Assembly (NCBI GenBank): GCA_033557465.1
Contig: CM066033.1
Span: 1,358,397,834 to 1,358,461,833 of the forward strand
Direction: 5' to 3'
Length of the DNA stretch: 64,000 bases
From: Ichthyophis bannanicus
Lineage: Eukaryota; Chordata; Amphibia; Gymnophiona; Ichthyophiidae
Position 1 is the first letter of the stretch, and every line of letters begins with the position of its first letter. Under the pieces are notes generated by a model that saw only the letters and a program-made list of their open reading frames with translations, was not told the origin of the DNA and did no database searches. A program made the translations under genes and the position numbers. This document shows, in pieces, positions 29,586 to 41,528 of the stretch.

Positions 29586-32300
29586 AACATACAATATATA
29601 ATTCTGATCCTACAGACAGGACTCCTGTAACCAAAGAAGCCTATCGCTCAGCTGTTGAACACTGATTATTCCCTGATTGCTTAACAAAAGCATGGCTTAT
29701 TCAAATAAATTGTTTGTTTCTGGTGTTACAGAAAGTCTCCAATAAAAAACAGTCCTTGAACAGAATAGCAAAATGAAATATTAATACTATCCATGTCATT
29801 GTTTTCAACTCCTGGTCCTTGTAGGTAATTAATTTTCAAAATATCCATAGGTGGTAAAGAAGACCAGACACGTCGATGAAGGACCTACAAGGGCTGGTAG
29901 GTTTCCACTGGCTCTTCCAGAGCCTGTTTCCATGGACTGGATTTGACAGATTAAGAATATATCCAGCTGGGCTTTCAAAAGGACATGTTCAATAGTCAGA
30001 GGGAAGATTATGTGACATGTCATAAAACAGATGCTTCTGTCTCCCCCTCCTTCCCCACCCCCCCAACCAGCCAGAAATAAGCAGAAGAGAACAAAACCTT
30101 GAATGGGAACACCTCAACTTGTTCCACAAGGACAAAAGATGGTCATTATGCATACCATGGTTGGTAATTACATCTAAATTAGAGGGACAAAATACAAAAA
30201 ATTATTTCTCCGTTCGCTTACCTAACCTGTGATTTTCTGTGGTCATTATATAATTATTAGTCTTAGTAACATTATTAAGAAAAAAAATAGTCTACTGTTT
30301 CTAAAATTATCTTGAGGACACAAGCTCCCTATTACATCTTGTTGACCGATGGGAGGAATGAAACATTATTTTTCCAGATTGTAAAGTGAACTTTTTCTTT
30401 ACTGTCAGAAAAGGCTTGATCTCTGCTTGTTTCTCTTTCAACCTGTATATCCCAAAGGCTGCATCAAACCTTCCCTCAGAAAATAGTCAATAACCACTGA
30501 CCATGAGCAATGAACCCAAGCAGATAGAATCACAAGCACTGAACAAACTCCCGCCATTGCAGACACTTTCCCCAGTTAGAGACACTTCCCCAGGATATAT
30601 TCATTCTTAAAAGAAAAAGTTTGGAGCTGACTTGCAGATCAGGGTTCAATTTCTGAGCTGGCCCTTCTGCTCCAACCTAGGAATGCTGCAGAAATATGGG
30701 ATTTTGTGCTCAAAATTATTCTGTTGCACATTCAACAGAGGAGGGTTGTGGCACAAGCCTGAAAATGAAAATCTCAAGAGAAAGAAATCTGCATATATTT
30801 CAGAAATGAAGGTACAGGAAGCTTATGTCATCAGGAGGTCTCTTCCTATTTAATAGCAGCCTTCTTTCCTTCTAAACAGAATCCTGTCTGCAGAACATGA
30901 GCTGAATGACGAAACAACATGTCTTCTCATCACTGAAACGCTTCTTCTGCCATGTCTTGCTCGCATGAATATTAAATAATATTATGTAAAAGCAGGACCA
31001 ATGCAAGTTATTGGGCATCCTAGTCCACAGGTTTACAACCCTCTGTTTGTGTGCACGTCTTATTAGCTATCAGAAAGTTTAGGGACCCCTAGTTCATCCC
31101 CGCTACTTTTCCAGACCCCCTCTTCTCAGCACCAAGGCTACCCCGCTGGCCTTCTTTATCTCCCTTCCCCTTCCTGCTCTACCAGTCTCTCTCTCTCTCT
31201 CTCCCTCCACCCTTCCCACAGAAATCCTACAAAAATGCATAAGTGGACTTCATGCTTGTAAATATTGCTTTGTATGTGTTTGTGTGTGTGTGTGTTCACT
31301 CTTCCTGCAGATCAAAGAATGTGCTGATAGCCCTTTGGGTCTGTGTGGCTATCAGATTCTGTTGGTTTGCTTCACTGTTGCTTTCAGCCATCCCACAGAA
31401 GCTGCCGTCCTAGGCGATTGCTTAGTCTTGCAAATGGCATTTACTTTGTAATCTTTATTGGGGATTCAAGTTTTTTAGTTTTATGGCGTCTTCAAACACA
31501 GATGATGTTAAACCCTTTGACTGGTCCCTTAAGGATAGGGGAGGGGTTTGACTAAGATTATTATGGGCTGCTCAAGATGGCATTTTGCGACATCTACACC
31601 CTGCGTTTATTAGGTGAGAGAGCAGGGAATAATTTTGGGTTTTGGTTTTGAATATATGTTTGAATTTGCTGTAATATGATTTTGCTTTGTCGTAGGCCCA
31701 TTTAGTCCTTGAAGCAGCATTGGCAAGACACCTAAATTATCATTCAAGATGCCACCGTGGTAATGAAAAAATGTTGGGGATCACTATAAGTTAAGGGAGT
31801 CATCTTAGAAGCCCTATTCATGATTTGGACTTCTGACAACAGCTCTCCCAATTGCATCTACTTCCCAAGAGCCATTTTAGAAGGCCCGGAGTTTACATGT
31901 GTCCAGCGTGATCACGTCTATGTTACACATGGGCGTACCCGGGGCGGGCCGAAAAAGATGCACGTGTCCATTCGATTTTAGACCAGGGCTGCACATCTCA
32001 ATTCACCATCGGAGATGTCCATGGCTATATCTGCTCCAGGGCACGAATAGGACTCTGAAAAGTGCTTGTTTCGATCTAACCAACAGCTATGAGAAGAGGA
32101 GAAAGCCCCCTCACTCCAACCAATATTTTTCACTCCTTCAAAAAAACATGGCAGTAAGTAAAAAGGCATTCATCCTTGCTCCGGTGCCGCTGCAAGATGG
32201 CAGGCAGGGACGTATATGTGGTGTGAGACACATGGGCACATTCTGAAATAAGGCCACGGGCACATCTATGTTCCCGGATTAGCATATATCCATATCTGAC
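29586..32300. other. No recognisable gene or repeat
   Basis: About 2.7 kb of AT-rich sequence without a domain or mobile-element motif that I can name. It has a short (CT)n tract near 31186-31203 and a (TG)n tract near 31275-31294. It may be unique intergenic or intronic DNA, or old unrecognisable repeat. Confidence 0.5.
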
Positions 32301-32990
32301 ATGCAAATGTCTAAAATCAGGCAAATATCTGCATGTGTCTGACTCATTACTCTGCAAAATTTGTCCCTTCATTTCTACTCACACTATTAAGACTCTTATC
32401 TACTCACTAGTCACGTTACTCATTGACTATTGTAACCTGCTCCTCGCTGGTCTCCCTCTGAATCATCTCTCTCCCCTTCGATCTGTTCAAAACTCAGCAG
32501 CATGGATTATCTTCCACCAGTGTTGATGTGCTCATGTTACCCCTCTTCTCAAGTCACTTCACTGACTCCCTATCCATTTCTGCATCCAGTTCAAACTTCT
32601 CCTACTGACCTAAAAGTGCATTCATTCTGCAGCTCCTCAGTACCTTTCCTCTCTTATCTCACTCCACATCCCTCCTTGGGAGCTCCACTGCTCTGGCAGA
32701 TCTCTTTTATCTGTGCCCTTCTCTGCCACTGCCAATTCCAGACTTCATTCATTCCACCTTGTTGCTCTATATGCCTGGAACAAACTACCTGAGTCAGTGC
32801 ATCAGGCTCCTTCTCTGGACCTATTCGATCCTATTCTGGATTTGAATACTACTACTAGTAGCAGTAGTATTCAAATCCAGGCTGAAAACCCAACTCTTTG
32901 AGGCTGCTTTTGGATCCTGATGCTCCTCACTCTCTTATCCACTACTTATGTGTATCTTACCATACTCTAATCCCCAGTTTCACTATGGGC
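32301..32990 (+). pseudogene. L2-like LINE (second type), reverse transcriptase C-terminus
   Basis: The plus strand encodes, with frameshifts, IDYCNLLLAGLPLNHLSPL, a SVQNSAA box and a TPLL-LHWLPI-type segment, ending in LFEAAF-like sequence before a 3' untranslated region. This matches the L2-like copy at 61238-62340. The 3' untranslated region is split by a palindromic repeat (32991-33590) and then by the RTE insertion; its last part lies at 50763-50815. A 45-bp inverted duplication lies at 32836-32880. Confidence 0.82.
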
Positions 32991-33590
32991 CCGATCCAGG
33001 AAGGTGAATTAGAGGGCTGTACATCTTGACGGGACATCCAGCCCCACTATCCGCCCCAATCTATTCTGCCTCCTTGTCCTGCTGCACATACACAGCAGCT
33101 ATGCATGCTGTGGGGGAGCGGCAGAGGGTCAGAGCATGGGTGGGACCAGCCCCTGATGTACAGGGCCGATTCAGGTCATGGCCCTGTACATATGGGGAGA
33201 ACCGGGGGGGGCGCCCTGCTTATTCTACCTCTGAAGTGGAATAAGTGTGGGGCGCCCTTCCAATCCTACCGGCAGCCCCCCTGGAGCTCGGCAGACCCCC
33301 CACTGGAGCAACAGACCACCCATGGTGGGTCCCCGCTGTCTGATTCTGGCCCTAGCAGCCCCTGTCGGGAGTCAGGTGATGAGGATGGCACTACAGCGGG
33401 CAGACAGAGCGGTGAGGAGGATGTCCCCGCAGACATGCATGGGCATGCTGGGCCATCTCAGGACCCGATCCTGCTTTTGCAGGAACGTCTGGCTCCCATG
33501 GCGCAGAATCTGGTCCTAATGGGCCCGTCTTGCTCAGGGGTGCTTAGACAGCTCGGATGTGCCCCTTCAGGGTTCGGGCTCTGTGTTTTG
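32991..33590. repeat. Palindromic repeat family, copy 2
   Basis: It starts GGGCCCGATCC, and its right end reads GGTTCGGGCTC, a near-inverse. The inner TTATTCTACCTCTGAAGTGGAATAAG-type hairpin (33220-33248, arms TTATTC/GAATAA) and the CAGGGCCGATTCAGG...CCTGTACATATG block match copies 1 and 3. It sits inside the 3' untranslated region of an L2-like LINE, so it is an insertion. No coding function is seen. Confidence 0.65.
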
Positions 33591-33662
33591 TCTTGATTAG
33601 ATTGTGAGCTCTGATAAGCAAAAACTGTGTCTTACATCTATATGCGAACACCTTGTAGCGCT
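33591..33662 (+). repeat. L2-like LINE 3' tail, left part
   Basis: TTAGATTGTGAGCTCT and ACACCTTGTAGCGCT are characteristic of this L2-like 3' tail. The tail resumes at 50763 with the repeated CCTTGTAGCGCT, then ATACAAAT and TAGTAG repeats, and matches the tail at 62280-62340. The RTE element lies between the two halves. Confidence 0.78.
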
Positions 33663-33679
33663 GTTGTTGTTGTTGTTAA

Positions 33680-34870
33680 GTGCCGTCAAGTCGGAGTCGT
33701 ATCATGGCGACCCTCTGGATAGCTATCCTAAATTGTGTTCGATCTTCAGTCAGGCGGCTCATTGTTGACAGACTGGCACCCGTAGCTGCTGTTATTGTAT
33801 CGATCCATCTCATTGCTGGTCTTCCTCTTTTCCGTTGACCTTCTATCTTGCCAAACATGATGTCTTTCTCTAATGATCTCTCTCTCCGCATGATGTGTCC
33901 AAAGTATGAAAGTCAAAGTCTTGTCATCTGAGCTTCTAAAGAAAGCTTACGTTTGATCTCCTCTAGAACCGACTGGTTTGTTCTTCGGGCAGTCCATGGT
34001 ATACACAGTATTCGCCGCCAGCACCATAATTCAAAGGCATCAATTTTCTTCCTGTCTATCTTTTTCACTGTCCAGCTTTCACATCCATATGATGTTATTG
34101 AAAATACCATGGCTTGAACAAGTCAAATCTTTGTATGGAGAGAGACATCTCTGCTCTTGGGAATCTTATCTAGGTCTTTCATAGCCATTCTGCCAAGAGC
34201 AATGCGTCGTCTGATTTCTTGACTGCTTGTTGCTTCTTTATTGATAGTTGATCCAAGTAGGTTAAAGTTATTCACGATTTCAATTTCTTCTCCTTTGATT
34301 ATGCCAGTTGTCATGATCTTTGTCTTCTTTACATTAAGGTGCAGGCCCATTTTGAGACTATGTTCTTTGATTGTGAGAAGCAAATATTTCAGATCATCTT
34401 CACTTTCCGCCAGTAATGTGGTATCATCAGCATAGCGAAGGTTGTTGATGAGTCTTCCACCCATCTTCACACCTCTGTTGTCTTCATACAGTCCTGCTTC
34501 TCTGATGATTTGTTCTGCATATAAATTAAACAGGTAGGGGGAAAGTATGCAGCCTTGTCTTACACCTTTGCTTATTTTAAACCATTCTGTTTCTCCTTGT
34601 TCCGTTCGAACTGTTGCTTCTTGATCAATGTACAGATTGCGCAAGAGAATGATCAGGTGTTCTGGTATACCCATGCTTCTTAATGTGGCCCAGAGTTTCT
34701 CATGGTTTACACAGTCAAAAGCTTTGCTAAAGTCGATAAAGCACAAATAGATATCCTTTTGGTATTCTTTAGTCTTTTCAAGGATCCATCTCACATCCGC
34801 AATGATGTCTCTCGTTCCTCGCCCTTTTCTGAACCCTGCTTGCACTTCAGGTAGTTCTTGTTCCAGGTAT
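33680..34870 (-). pseudogene. RTE LINE reverse transcriptase, palm to C-terminus
   Basis: The minus-strand frame 34845-34123 begins in QAGFRKGRGTRDIIADVRW and carries CFIDFSKAFDCV (first catalytic aspartate), GVRQGCILSPYLFNLY and RYADDTTLLAES (catalytic YADD), matching RTE/BovB reverse transcriptase. After a frameshift near 34120, the C-terminal region follows, including SCESWT and GRPAMRWIDTI-type segments down to a stop near 33680. It completes the piece at 48655-50660. Confidence 0.92.
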
Positions 34871-34901
34871 TAGGGGAAAGCCGACAGTCGCCCAAGAGCA
34901 G

Positions 34902-35135
34902 ATGGTTCGGAAGAATGTATCTTTGAAGGATACTACCAAAAGCAGAGAGGTTCCACAAAAGAGTAAAGTAGCCCAAATGCCCTCAAGTATGGAGCAGACA
35001 GAGCTTAAAGATCCCAAATTACTCATGTCTAACAGACAAATTAATATGGATAAAATACATTCTCTAAAATGCTTGTATGCAAATGCTAGAAGTCTAAAAA
35101 ATAAGATGGGAGAGTTAGAATATATAGCACTAAAT
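34902..35135 (+). pseudogene. CR1 ORF2 N-terminal piece (start of endonuclease)
   Basis: The frame ends in LKCLYANARSLKNKMGELEY, the first conserved block of the CR1 apurinic-type endonuclease (the asparagine of NARS is an active-site residue). It is cut at 35135/35136, where the first 148-bp monomer begins. The next endonuclease block, GISETWW, resumes at 44870, right after the inserted LINE tail. The ATG at 34902 is simply the first in the frame. Confidence 0.85.
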
Positions 35136-35136
35136 G

Positions 35137-38100
35137 CCGGCGGGAAAACAGAGCCACCATCTTCTTCCCCTGATCGGGGAGTGAAAAGCCGCCAGGCCAT
35201 CCGGCCCTCCCGAGAAGCACCTCCAGCCCAGTCGGGGCTGTGGGAGGGGGAGGAGCAGCAGGCCAGCACAAGAGGAAGCCGCTGCCGGCGGGAAAACAGA
35301 GCCACCATCTTCTTCCCCTGATCGGGGAGTGAAAAGCCGCCAGGCCATCCGGCCCTCCCGAGAAGCACCTCCAGCCCAGTCGGGGCTGTGGGAGGGGGAG
35401 GAGCAGCAGGCCAGCACAAGAGGAAGCCGCTGCCGGCGGGAAAACAGAGCCACCATCTTCTTCCCCTGATCGGGGAGTGAAAAGCCGCCAGGCCATCCGG
35501 CCCTCCCGAGAAGCACCTCCAGCCCAGTCGGGGCTGTGGGAGGGGGAGGAGCAGCAGGCCAGCACAAGAGGAAGCCGCTGCCGGCGGGAAAACAGAGCCA
35601 CCATCTTCTTCCCCTGATCGGGGAGTGAAAAGCCGCCAGGCCATCCGGCCCTCCCGAGAAGCACCTCCAGCCCAGTCGGGGCTGTGGGAGGGGGAGGAGC
35701 AGCAGGCCAGCACAAGAGGAAGCCGCTGCCGGCGGGAAAACAGAGCCACCATCTTCTTCCCCTGATCGGGGAGTGAAAAGCCGCCAGGCCATCCGGCCCT
35801 CCCGAGAAGCACCTCCAGCCCAGTCGGGGCTGTGGGAGGGGGAGGAGCAGCAGGCCAGCACAAGAGGAAGCCGCTGCCGGCGGGAAAACAGAGCCACCAT
35901 CTTCTTCCCCTGATCGGGGAGTGAAAAGCCGCCAGGCCATCCGGCCCTCCCGAGAAGCACCTCCAGCCCAGTCGGGGCTGTGGGAGGGGGAGGAGCAGCA
36001 GGCCAGCACAAGAGGAAGCCGCTGCCGGCGGGAAAACAGAGCCACCATCTTCTTCCCCTGATCGGGGAGTGAAAAGCCGCCAGGCCATCCGGCCCTCCCG
36101 AGAAGCACCTCCAGCCCAGTCGGGGCTGTGGGAGGGGGAGGAGCAGCAGGCCAGCACAAGAGGAAGCCGCTGCCGGCGGGAAAACAGAGCCACCATCTTC
36201 TTCCCCTGATCGGGGAGTGAAAAGCCGCCAGGCCATCCGGCCCTCCCGAGAAGCACCTCCAGCCCAGTCGGGGCTGTGGGAGGGGGAGGAGCAGCAGGCC
36301 AGCACAAGAGGAAGCCGCTGCCGGCGGGAAAACAGAGCCACCATCTTCTTCCCCTGATCGGGGAGTGAAAAGCCGCCAGGCCATCCGGCCCTCCCGAGAA
36401 GCACCTCCAGCCCAGTCGGGGCTGTGGGAGGGGGAGGAGCAGCAGGCCAGCACAAGAGGAAGCCGCTGCCGGCGGGAAAACAGAGCCACCATCTTCTTCC
36501 CCTGATCGGGGAGTGAAAAGCCGCCAGGCCATCCGGCCCTCCCGAGAAGCACCTCCAGCCCAGTCGGGGCTGTGGGAGGGGGAGGAGCAGCAGGCCAGCA
36601 CAAGAGGAAGCCGCTGCCGGCGGGAAAACAGAGCCACCATCTTCTTCCCCTGATCGGGAGTGAAAAGCCGCCAGGCCATCCGGCCCTCCCGAGAAGCACC
36701 TCCAGCCCAGTCGGGGCTGTGGGAGGGGGAGGAGCAGCAGGCCAGCACAAGAGGAAGCCGCTGCCGGCGGGAAAACAGAGCCACCATCTTCTTCCCCTGA
36801 TCGGGGAGTGAAAAGCCGCCAGGCCATCCGGCCCTCCCGAGAAGCACCTCCAGCCCAGTCGGGGCTGTGGGAGGGGGAGGAGCAGCAGGCCAGCACAAGA
36901 GGAAGCCGCTGCCGGCGGGAAAACAGAGCCACCATCTTCTTCCCCTGATCGGGGAGTGAAAAGCCGCCAGGCCATCCGGCCCTCCCGAGAAGCACCTCCA
37001 GCCCAGTCGGGGCTGTGGGAGGGGGAGGAGCAGCAGGCCAGCACAAGAGGAAGCCGCTGCCGGCGGGAAAACAGAGCCACCATCTTCTTCCCCTGATCGG
37101 GGAGTGAAAAGCCGCCAGGCCATCCGGCCCTCCCGAGAAGCACCTCCAGCCCAGTCGGGGCTGTGGGAGGGGGAGGAGCAGCAGGCCAGCACAAGAGGAA
37201 GCCGCTGCCGGCGGGAAAACAGAGCCACCATCTTCTTCCCCTGATCGGGGAGTGAAAAGCCGCCAGGCCATCCGGCCCTCCCGAGAAGCACCTCCAGCCC
37301 AGTCGGGGCTGTGGGAGGGGGAGGAGCAGCAGGCCAGCACAAGAGGAAGCCGCTGCCGGCGGGAAAACAGAGCCACCATCTTCTTCCCCTGATCGGGGAG
37401 TGAAAAGCCGCCAGGCCATCCGGCCCTCCCGAGAAGCACCTCCAGCCCAGTCGGGGCTGTGGGAGGGGGAGGAGCAGCAGGCCAGCACAAGAGGAAGCCG
37501 CTGCCGGCGGGAAAACAGAGCCACCATCTTCTTCCCCTGATCGGGGAGTGAAAAGCCGCCAGGCCATCCGGCCCTCCCGAGAAGCACCTCCAGCCCAGTC
37601 GGGGCTGTGGGAGGGGGAGGAGCAGCAGGCCAGCACAAGAGGAAGCCGCTGCCGGCGGGAAAACAGAGCCACCATCTTCTTCCCCTGATCGGGGAGTGAA
37701 AAGCCGCCAGGCCATCCGGCCCTCCCGAGAAGCACCTCCAGCCCAGTCGGGGCTGTGGGAGGGGGAGGAGCAGCAGGCCAGCACAAGAGGAAGCCGCTGC
37801 CGGCGGGAAAACAGAGCCACCATCTTCTTCCCCTGATCGGGGAGTGAAAAGCCGCCAGGCCATCCGGCCCTCCCGAGAAGCACCTCCAGCCCAGTCGGGG
37901 CTGTGGGAGGGGGAGGAGCAGCAGGCCAGCACAAGAGGAAGCCGCTGCCGGCGGGAAAACAGAGCCACCATCTTCTTCCCCTGATCGGGGAGTGAAAAGC
38001 CGCCAGGCCATCCGGCCCTCCCGAGAAGCACCTCCAGCCCAGTCGGGGCTGTGGGAGGGGGAGGAGCAGCAGGCCAGCACAAGAGGAAGCCGCTGCCGGC

Positions 38101-40758
38101 GGGAAAACAGAGCCACCATCTTCTTCCCCTGATCGGGGAGTGAAAAGCCGCCAGGCCATCCGGCCCTCCCGAGAAGCACCTCCAGCCCAGTCGGGGCTGT
38201 GGGAGGGGGAGGAGCAGCAGGCCAGCACAAGAGGAAGCCGCTGCCGGCGGGAAAACAGAGCCACCATCTTCTTCCCCTGATCGGGGAGTGAAAAGCCGCC
38301 AGGCCATCCGGCCCTCCCGAGAAGCACCTCCAGCCCAGTCGGGGCTGTGGGAGGGGGAGGAGCAGCAGGCCAGCACAAGAGGAAGCCGCTGCCGGCGGGA
38401 AAACAGAGCCACCATCTTCTTCCCCTGATCGGGGAGTGAAAAGCCGCCAGGCCATCCGGCCCTCCCGAGAAGCACCTCCAGCCCAGTCGGGGCTGTGGGA
38501 GGGGGAGGAGCAGCAGGCCAGCACAAGAGGAAGCCGCTGCCGGCGGGAAAACAGAGCCACCATCTTCTTCCCCTGATCGGGGAGTGAAAAGCCGCCAGGC
38601 CATCCGGCCCTCCCGAGAAGCACCTCCAGCCCAGTCGGGGCTGTGGGAGGGGGAGGAGCAGCAGGCCAGCACAAGAGGAAGCCGCTGCCGGCGGGAAAAC
38701 AGAGCCACCATCTTCTTCCCCTGATCGGGGAGTGAAAAGCCGCCAGGCCATCCGGCCCTCCCGAGAAGCACCTCCAGCCCAGTCGGGGCTGTGGGAGGGG
38801 AGGAGCAGCAGGCCAGCACAAGAGGAAGCCGCTGCCGGCGGGAAAACAGAGCCACCATCTTCTTCCCCTGATCGGGGAGTGAAAAGCCGCCAGGCCATCC
38901 GGCCCTCCCGAGAAGCACCTCCAGCCCAGTCGGGGCTGTGGGAGGGGGAGGAGCAGCAGGCCAGCACAAGAGGAAGCCGCTGCCGGCGGGAAAACAGAGC
39001 CACCATCTTCTTCCCCTGATCGGGGAGTGAAAAGCCGCCAGGCCATCCGGCCCTCCCGAGAAGCACCTCCAGCCCAGTCGGGGCTGTGGGAGGGGGAGGA
39101 GCAGCAGGCCAGCACAAGAGGAAGCCGCTGCCGGCGGGAAAACAGAGCCACCATCTTCTTCCCCTGATCGGGGAGTGAAAAGCCGCCAGGCCATCCGGCC
39201 CTCCCGAGAAGCACCTCCAGCCCAGTCGGGGCTGTGGGAGGGGGAGGAGCAGCAGGCCAGCACAAGAGGAAGCCGCTGCCGGCGGGAAAACAGAGCCACC
39301 ATCTTCTTCCCCTGATCGGGGAGTGAAAAGCCGCCAGGCCATCCGGCCCTCCCGAGAAGCACCTCCAGCCCAGTCGGGGCTGTGGGAGGGGGAGGAGCAG
39401 CAGGCCAGCACAAGAGGAAGCCGCTGCCGGCGGGAAAACAGAGCCACCATCTTCTTCCCCTGATCGGGGAGTGAAAAGCCGCCAGGCCATCCGGCCCTCC
39501 CGAGAAGCACCTCCAGCCCAGTCGGGGCTGTGGGAGGGGGAGGAGCAGCAGGCCAGCACAAGAGGAAGCCGCTGCCGGCGGGAAAACAGAGCCACCATCT
39601 TCTTCCCCTGATCGGGGAGTGAAAAGCCGCCAGGCCATCCGGCCCTCCCGAGAAGCACCTCCAGCCCAGTCGGGGCTGTGGGAGGGGGAGGAGCAGCAGG
39701 CCAGCACAAGAGGAAGCCGCTGCCGGCGGGAAAACAGAGCCACCATCTTCTTCCCCTGATCGGGGAGTGAAAAGCCGCCAGGCCATCCGGCCCTCCCGAG
39801 AAGCACCTCCAGCCCAGTCGGGGCTGTGGGAGGGGGAGGAGCAGCAGGCCAGCACAAGAGGAAGCCGCTGCCGGCGGGAAAACAGAGCCACCATCTTCTT
39901 CCCCTGATCGGGGAGTGAAAAGCCGCCAGGCCATCCGGCCCTCCCGAGAAGCACCTCCAGCCCAGTCGGGGCTGTGGGAGGGGGAGGAGCAGCAGGCCAG
40001 CACAAGAGGAAGCCGCTGCCGGCGGGAAAACAGAGCCACCATCTTCTTCCCCTGATCGGGGAGTGAAAAGCCGCCAGGCCATCCGGCCCTCCCGAGAAGC
40101 ACCTCCAGCCCAGTCGGGGCTGTGGGAGGGGGAGGAGCAGCAGGCCAGCACAAGAGGAAGCCGCTGCCGGCGGGAAAACAGAGCCACCATCTTCTTCCCC
40201 TGATCGGGGAGTGAAAAGCCGCCAGGCCATCCGGCCCTCCCGAGAAGCACCTCCAGCCCAGTCGGGGCTGTGGGAGGGGGAGGAGCAGCAGGCCAGCACA
40301 AGAGGAAGCCGCTGCCGGCGGGAAAACAGAGCCACCATCTTCTTCCCCTGATCGGGGAGTGAAAAGCCGCCAGGCCATCCGGCCCTCCCGAGAAGCACCT
40401 CCAGCCCAGTCGGGGCTGTGGGAGGGGGAGGAGCAGCAGGCCAGCACAAGAGGAAGCCGCTGCCGGCGGGAAAACAGAGCCACCATCTTCTTCCCCTGAT
40501 CGGGGAGTGAAAAGCCGCCAGGCCATCCGGCCCTCCCGAGAAGCACCTCCAGCCCAGTCGGGGCTGTGGGAGGGGGAGGAGCAGCAGGCCAGCACAAGAG
40601 GAAGCCGCTGCCGGCGGGAAAACAGAGCCACCATCTTCTTCCCCTGATCGGGGAGTGAAAAGCCGCCAGGCCATCCGGCCCTCCCGAGAAGCACCTCCAG
40701 CCCAGTCGGGGCTGTGGGAGGGGGAGGAGCAGCAGGCCAGCACAAGAGGAAGCCGCTG
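35137..40758 (+). repeat. Tandem array of 38 units, period 148 bp
   Basis: Units start with CCGGCGGGAAAACAGAGCC and repeat exactly every 148 bp. I see only two single-base deletions, near 36656 (one G of CGGGGAG missing) and near 38800 (one G of GGGAGGGGGAGG missing), and otherwise no variation. Each unit has GCCACCATCTT, one mismatch from the reverse of the YY1 site AAGATGGCGGC, and a G-rich GGGAGGGGGAGGAG stretch suitable for Sp1-type factors. The first unit starts at the CR1 breakpoint and the last passes into AGGCGGGCCCGCGCC at 40759. This resembles the monomeric promoters of rodent L1, although here it belongs to an L2-like LINE. Confidence 0.95.
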
Positions 40759-41528
40759 CCAGGCGGGCCCGCGCCTGGTCGGGCCCGCGCCTGAGGGCCT
40801 CGCCAGAGGGCCCTTTGGCGCGGCCCTTAGGCGAGGTCCGTGGCGCCGTTTCGTAGTCTGTGACCAAATTCTTTGAGGAAGCTCTCTAGGTACTGTCAGC
40901 ACCATCTACAATTGTTTAATGTTCACTGAAGAGCTGCTCAGGTCCTCCGGAAGAGCTGACTAAATAGCGAAGAGCAGCCTGTTCAACCTGAAACATCAAT
41001 GAATGCTGTCTGCCAACAAGCTGGTAACTCTGTTTTACTATACTTAGTGATCTGTTAACTTTGTATCCACTCTAAACAGATACTTTGCATTCCTGCAGAC
41101 AGCCTTTTAAACATCCCGCGCAATCTAATCTTCTATATATCATCCTGCCTGCCTAATCTGTATTACTTGTGCTATTATATATGCATATAATAACTTGTGG
41201 GCCTATTATAGATGCATATAATAACTAATCTATACCTAAAGCAATAGATTGTGCTTTTGTTTTCACTCTGAATAGATACTTCCTTTACCTTCTTGCAGGC
41301 AGCCTGTATGCTATCTAGGTTAGTCTAGTCTGCTAATGTTAAATCTTGCCTGTATAAACTGTGTTACTTGAATAATTGATCTGTATTCCATAACCATTCT
41401 ATACCCAGAATAAGAGAATTTTCTTGTTTTCATTGCCAATGAGAAATAGCCCTACTGAATTCTCACAAATCTCTCCCACTCACTAGTAATATCTCATTGT
41501 CTCTGCGACTACATTCAGAGTGAGTAAG
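40759..41528 (+). other. Unique 5' untranslated region of the L2-like LINE
   Basis: A GC-rich block with a GGGCCCGCGCCTG direct repeat (about 40766-40794) is followed by AT-rich sequence. The latter holds several related stretches (CTGAATAGATACTT and TAAACAGATACTTTG near 41075 and 41268, TATATGCATATAATAACT twice near 41180 and 41210). No long open frame is present, so I see no ORF1. Confidence 0.65.

Noticed and set aside
31320..31560. Possible exon around a 70-codon frame
   Set aside because: No conserved domain, no convincing splice sites and no neighbouring exon.
35137..40758. CRISPR-like array
   Set aside because: The units are 148 bp, identical throughout and without unique spacers, and the surrounding DNA is vertebrate transposon sequence.
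34847..40905. Minus-strand frames of 1,871 to 2,006 codons
   Set aside because: They consist of the 148-bp unit read in rotating frames, and all three frames are equally open. They carry no domain and run antisense to the LINE. They are not proteins.
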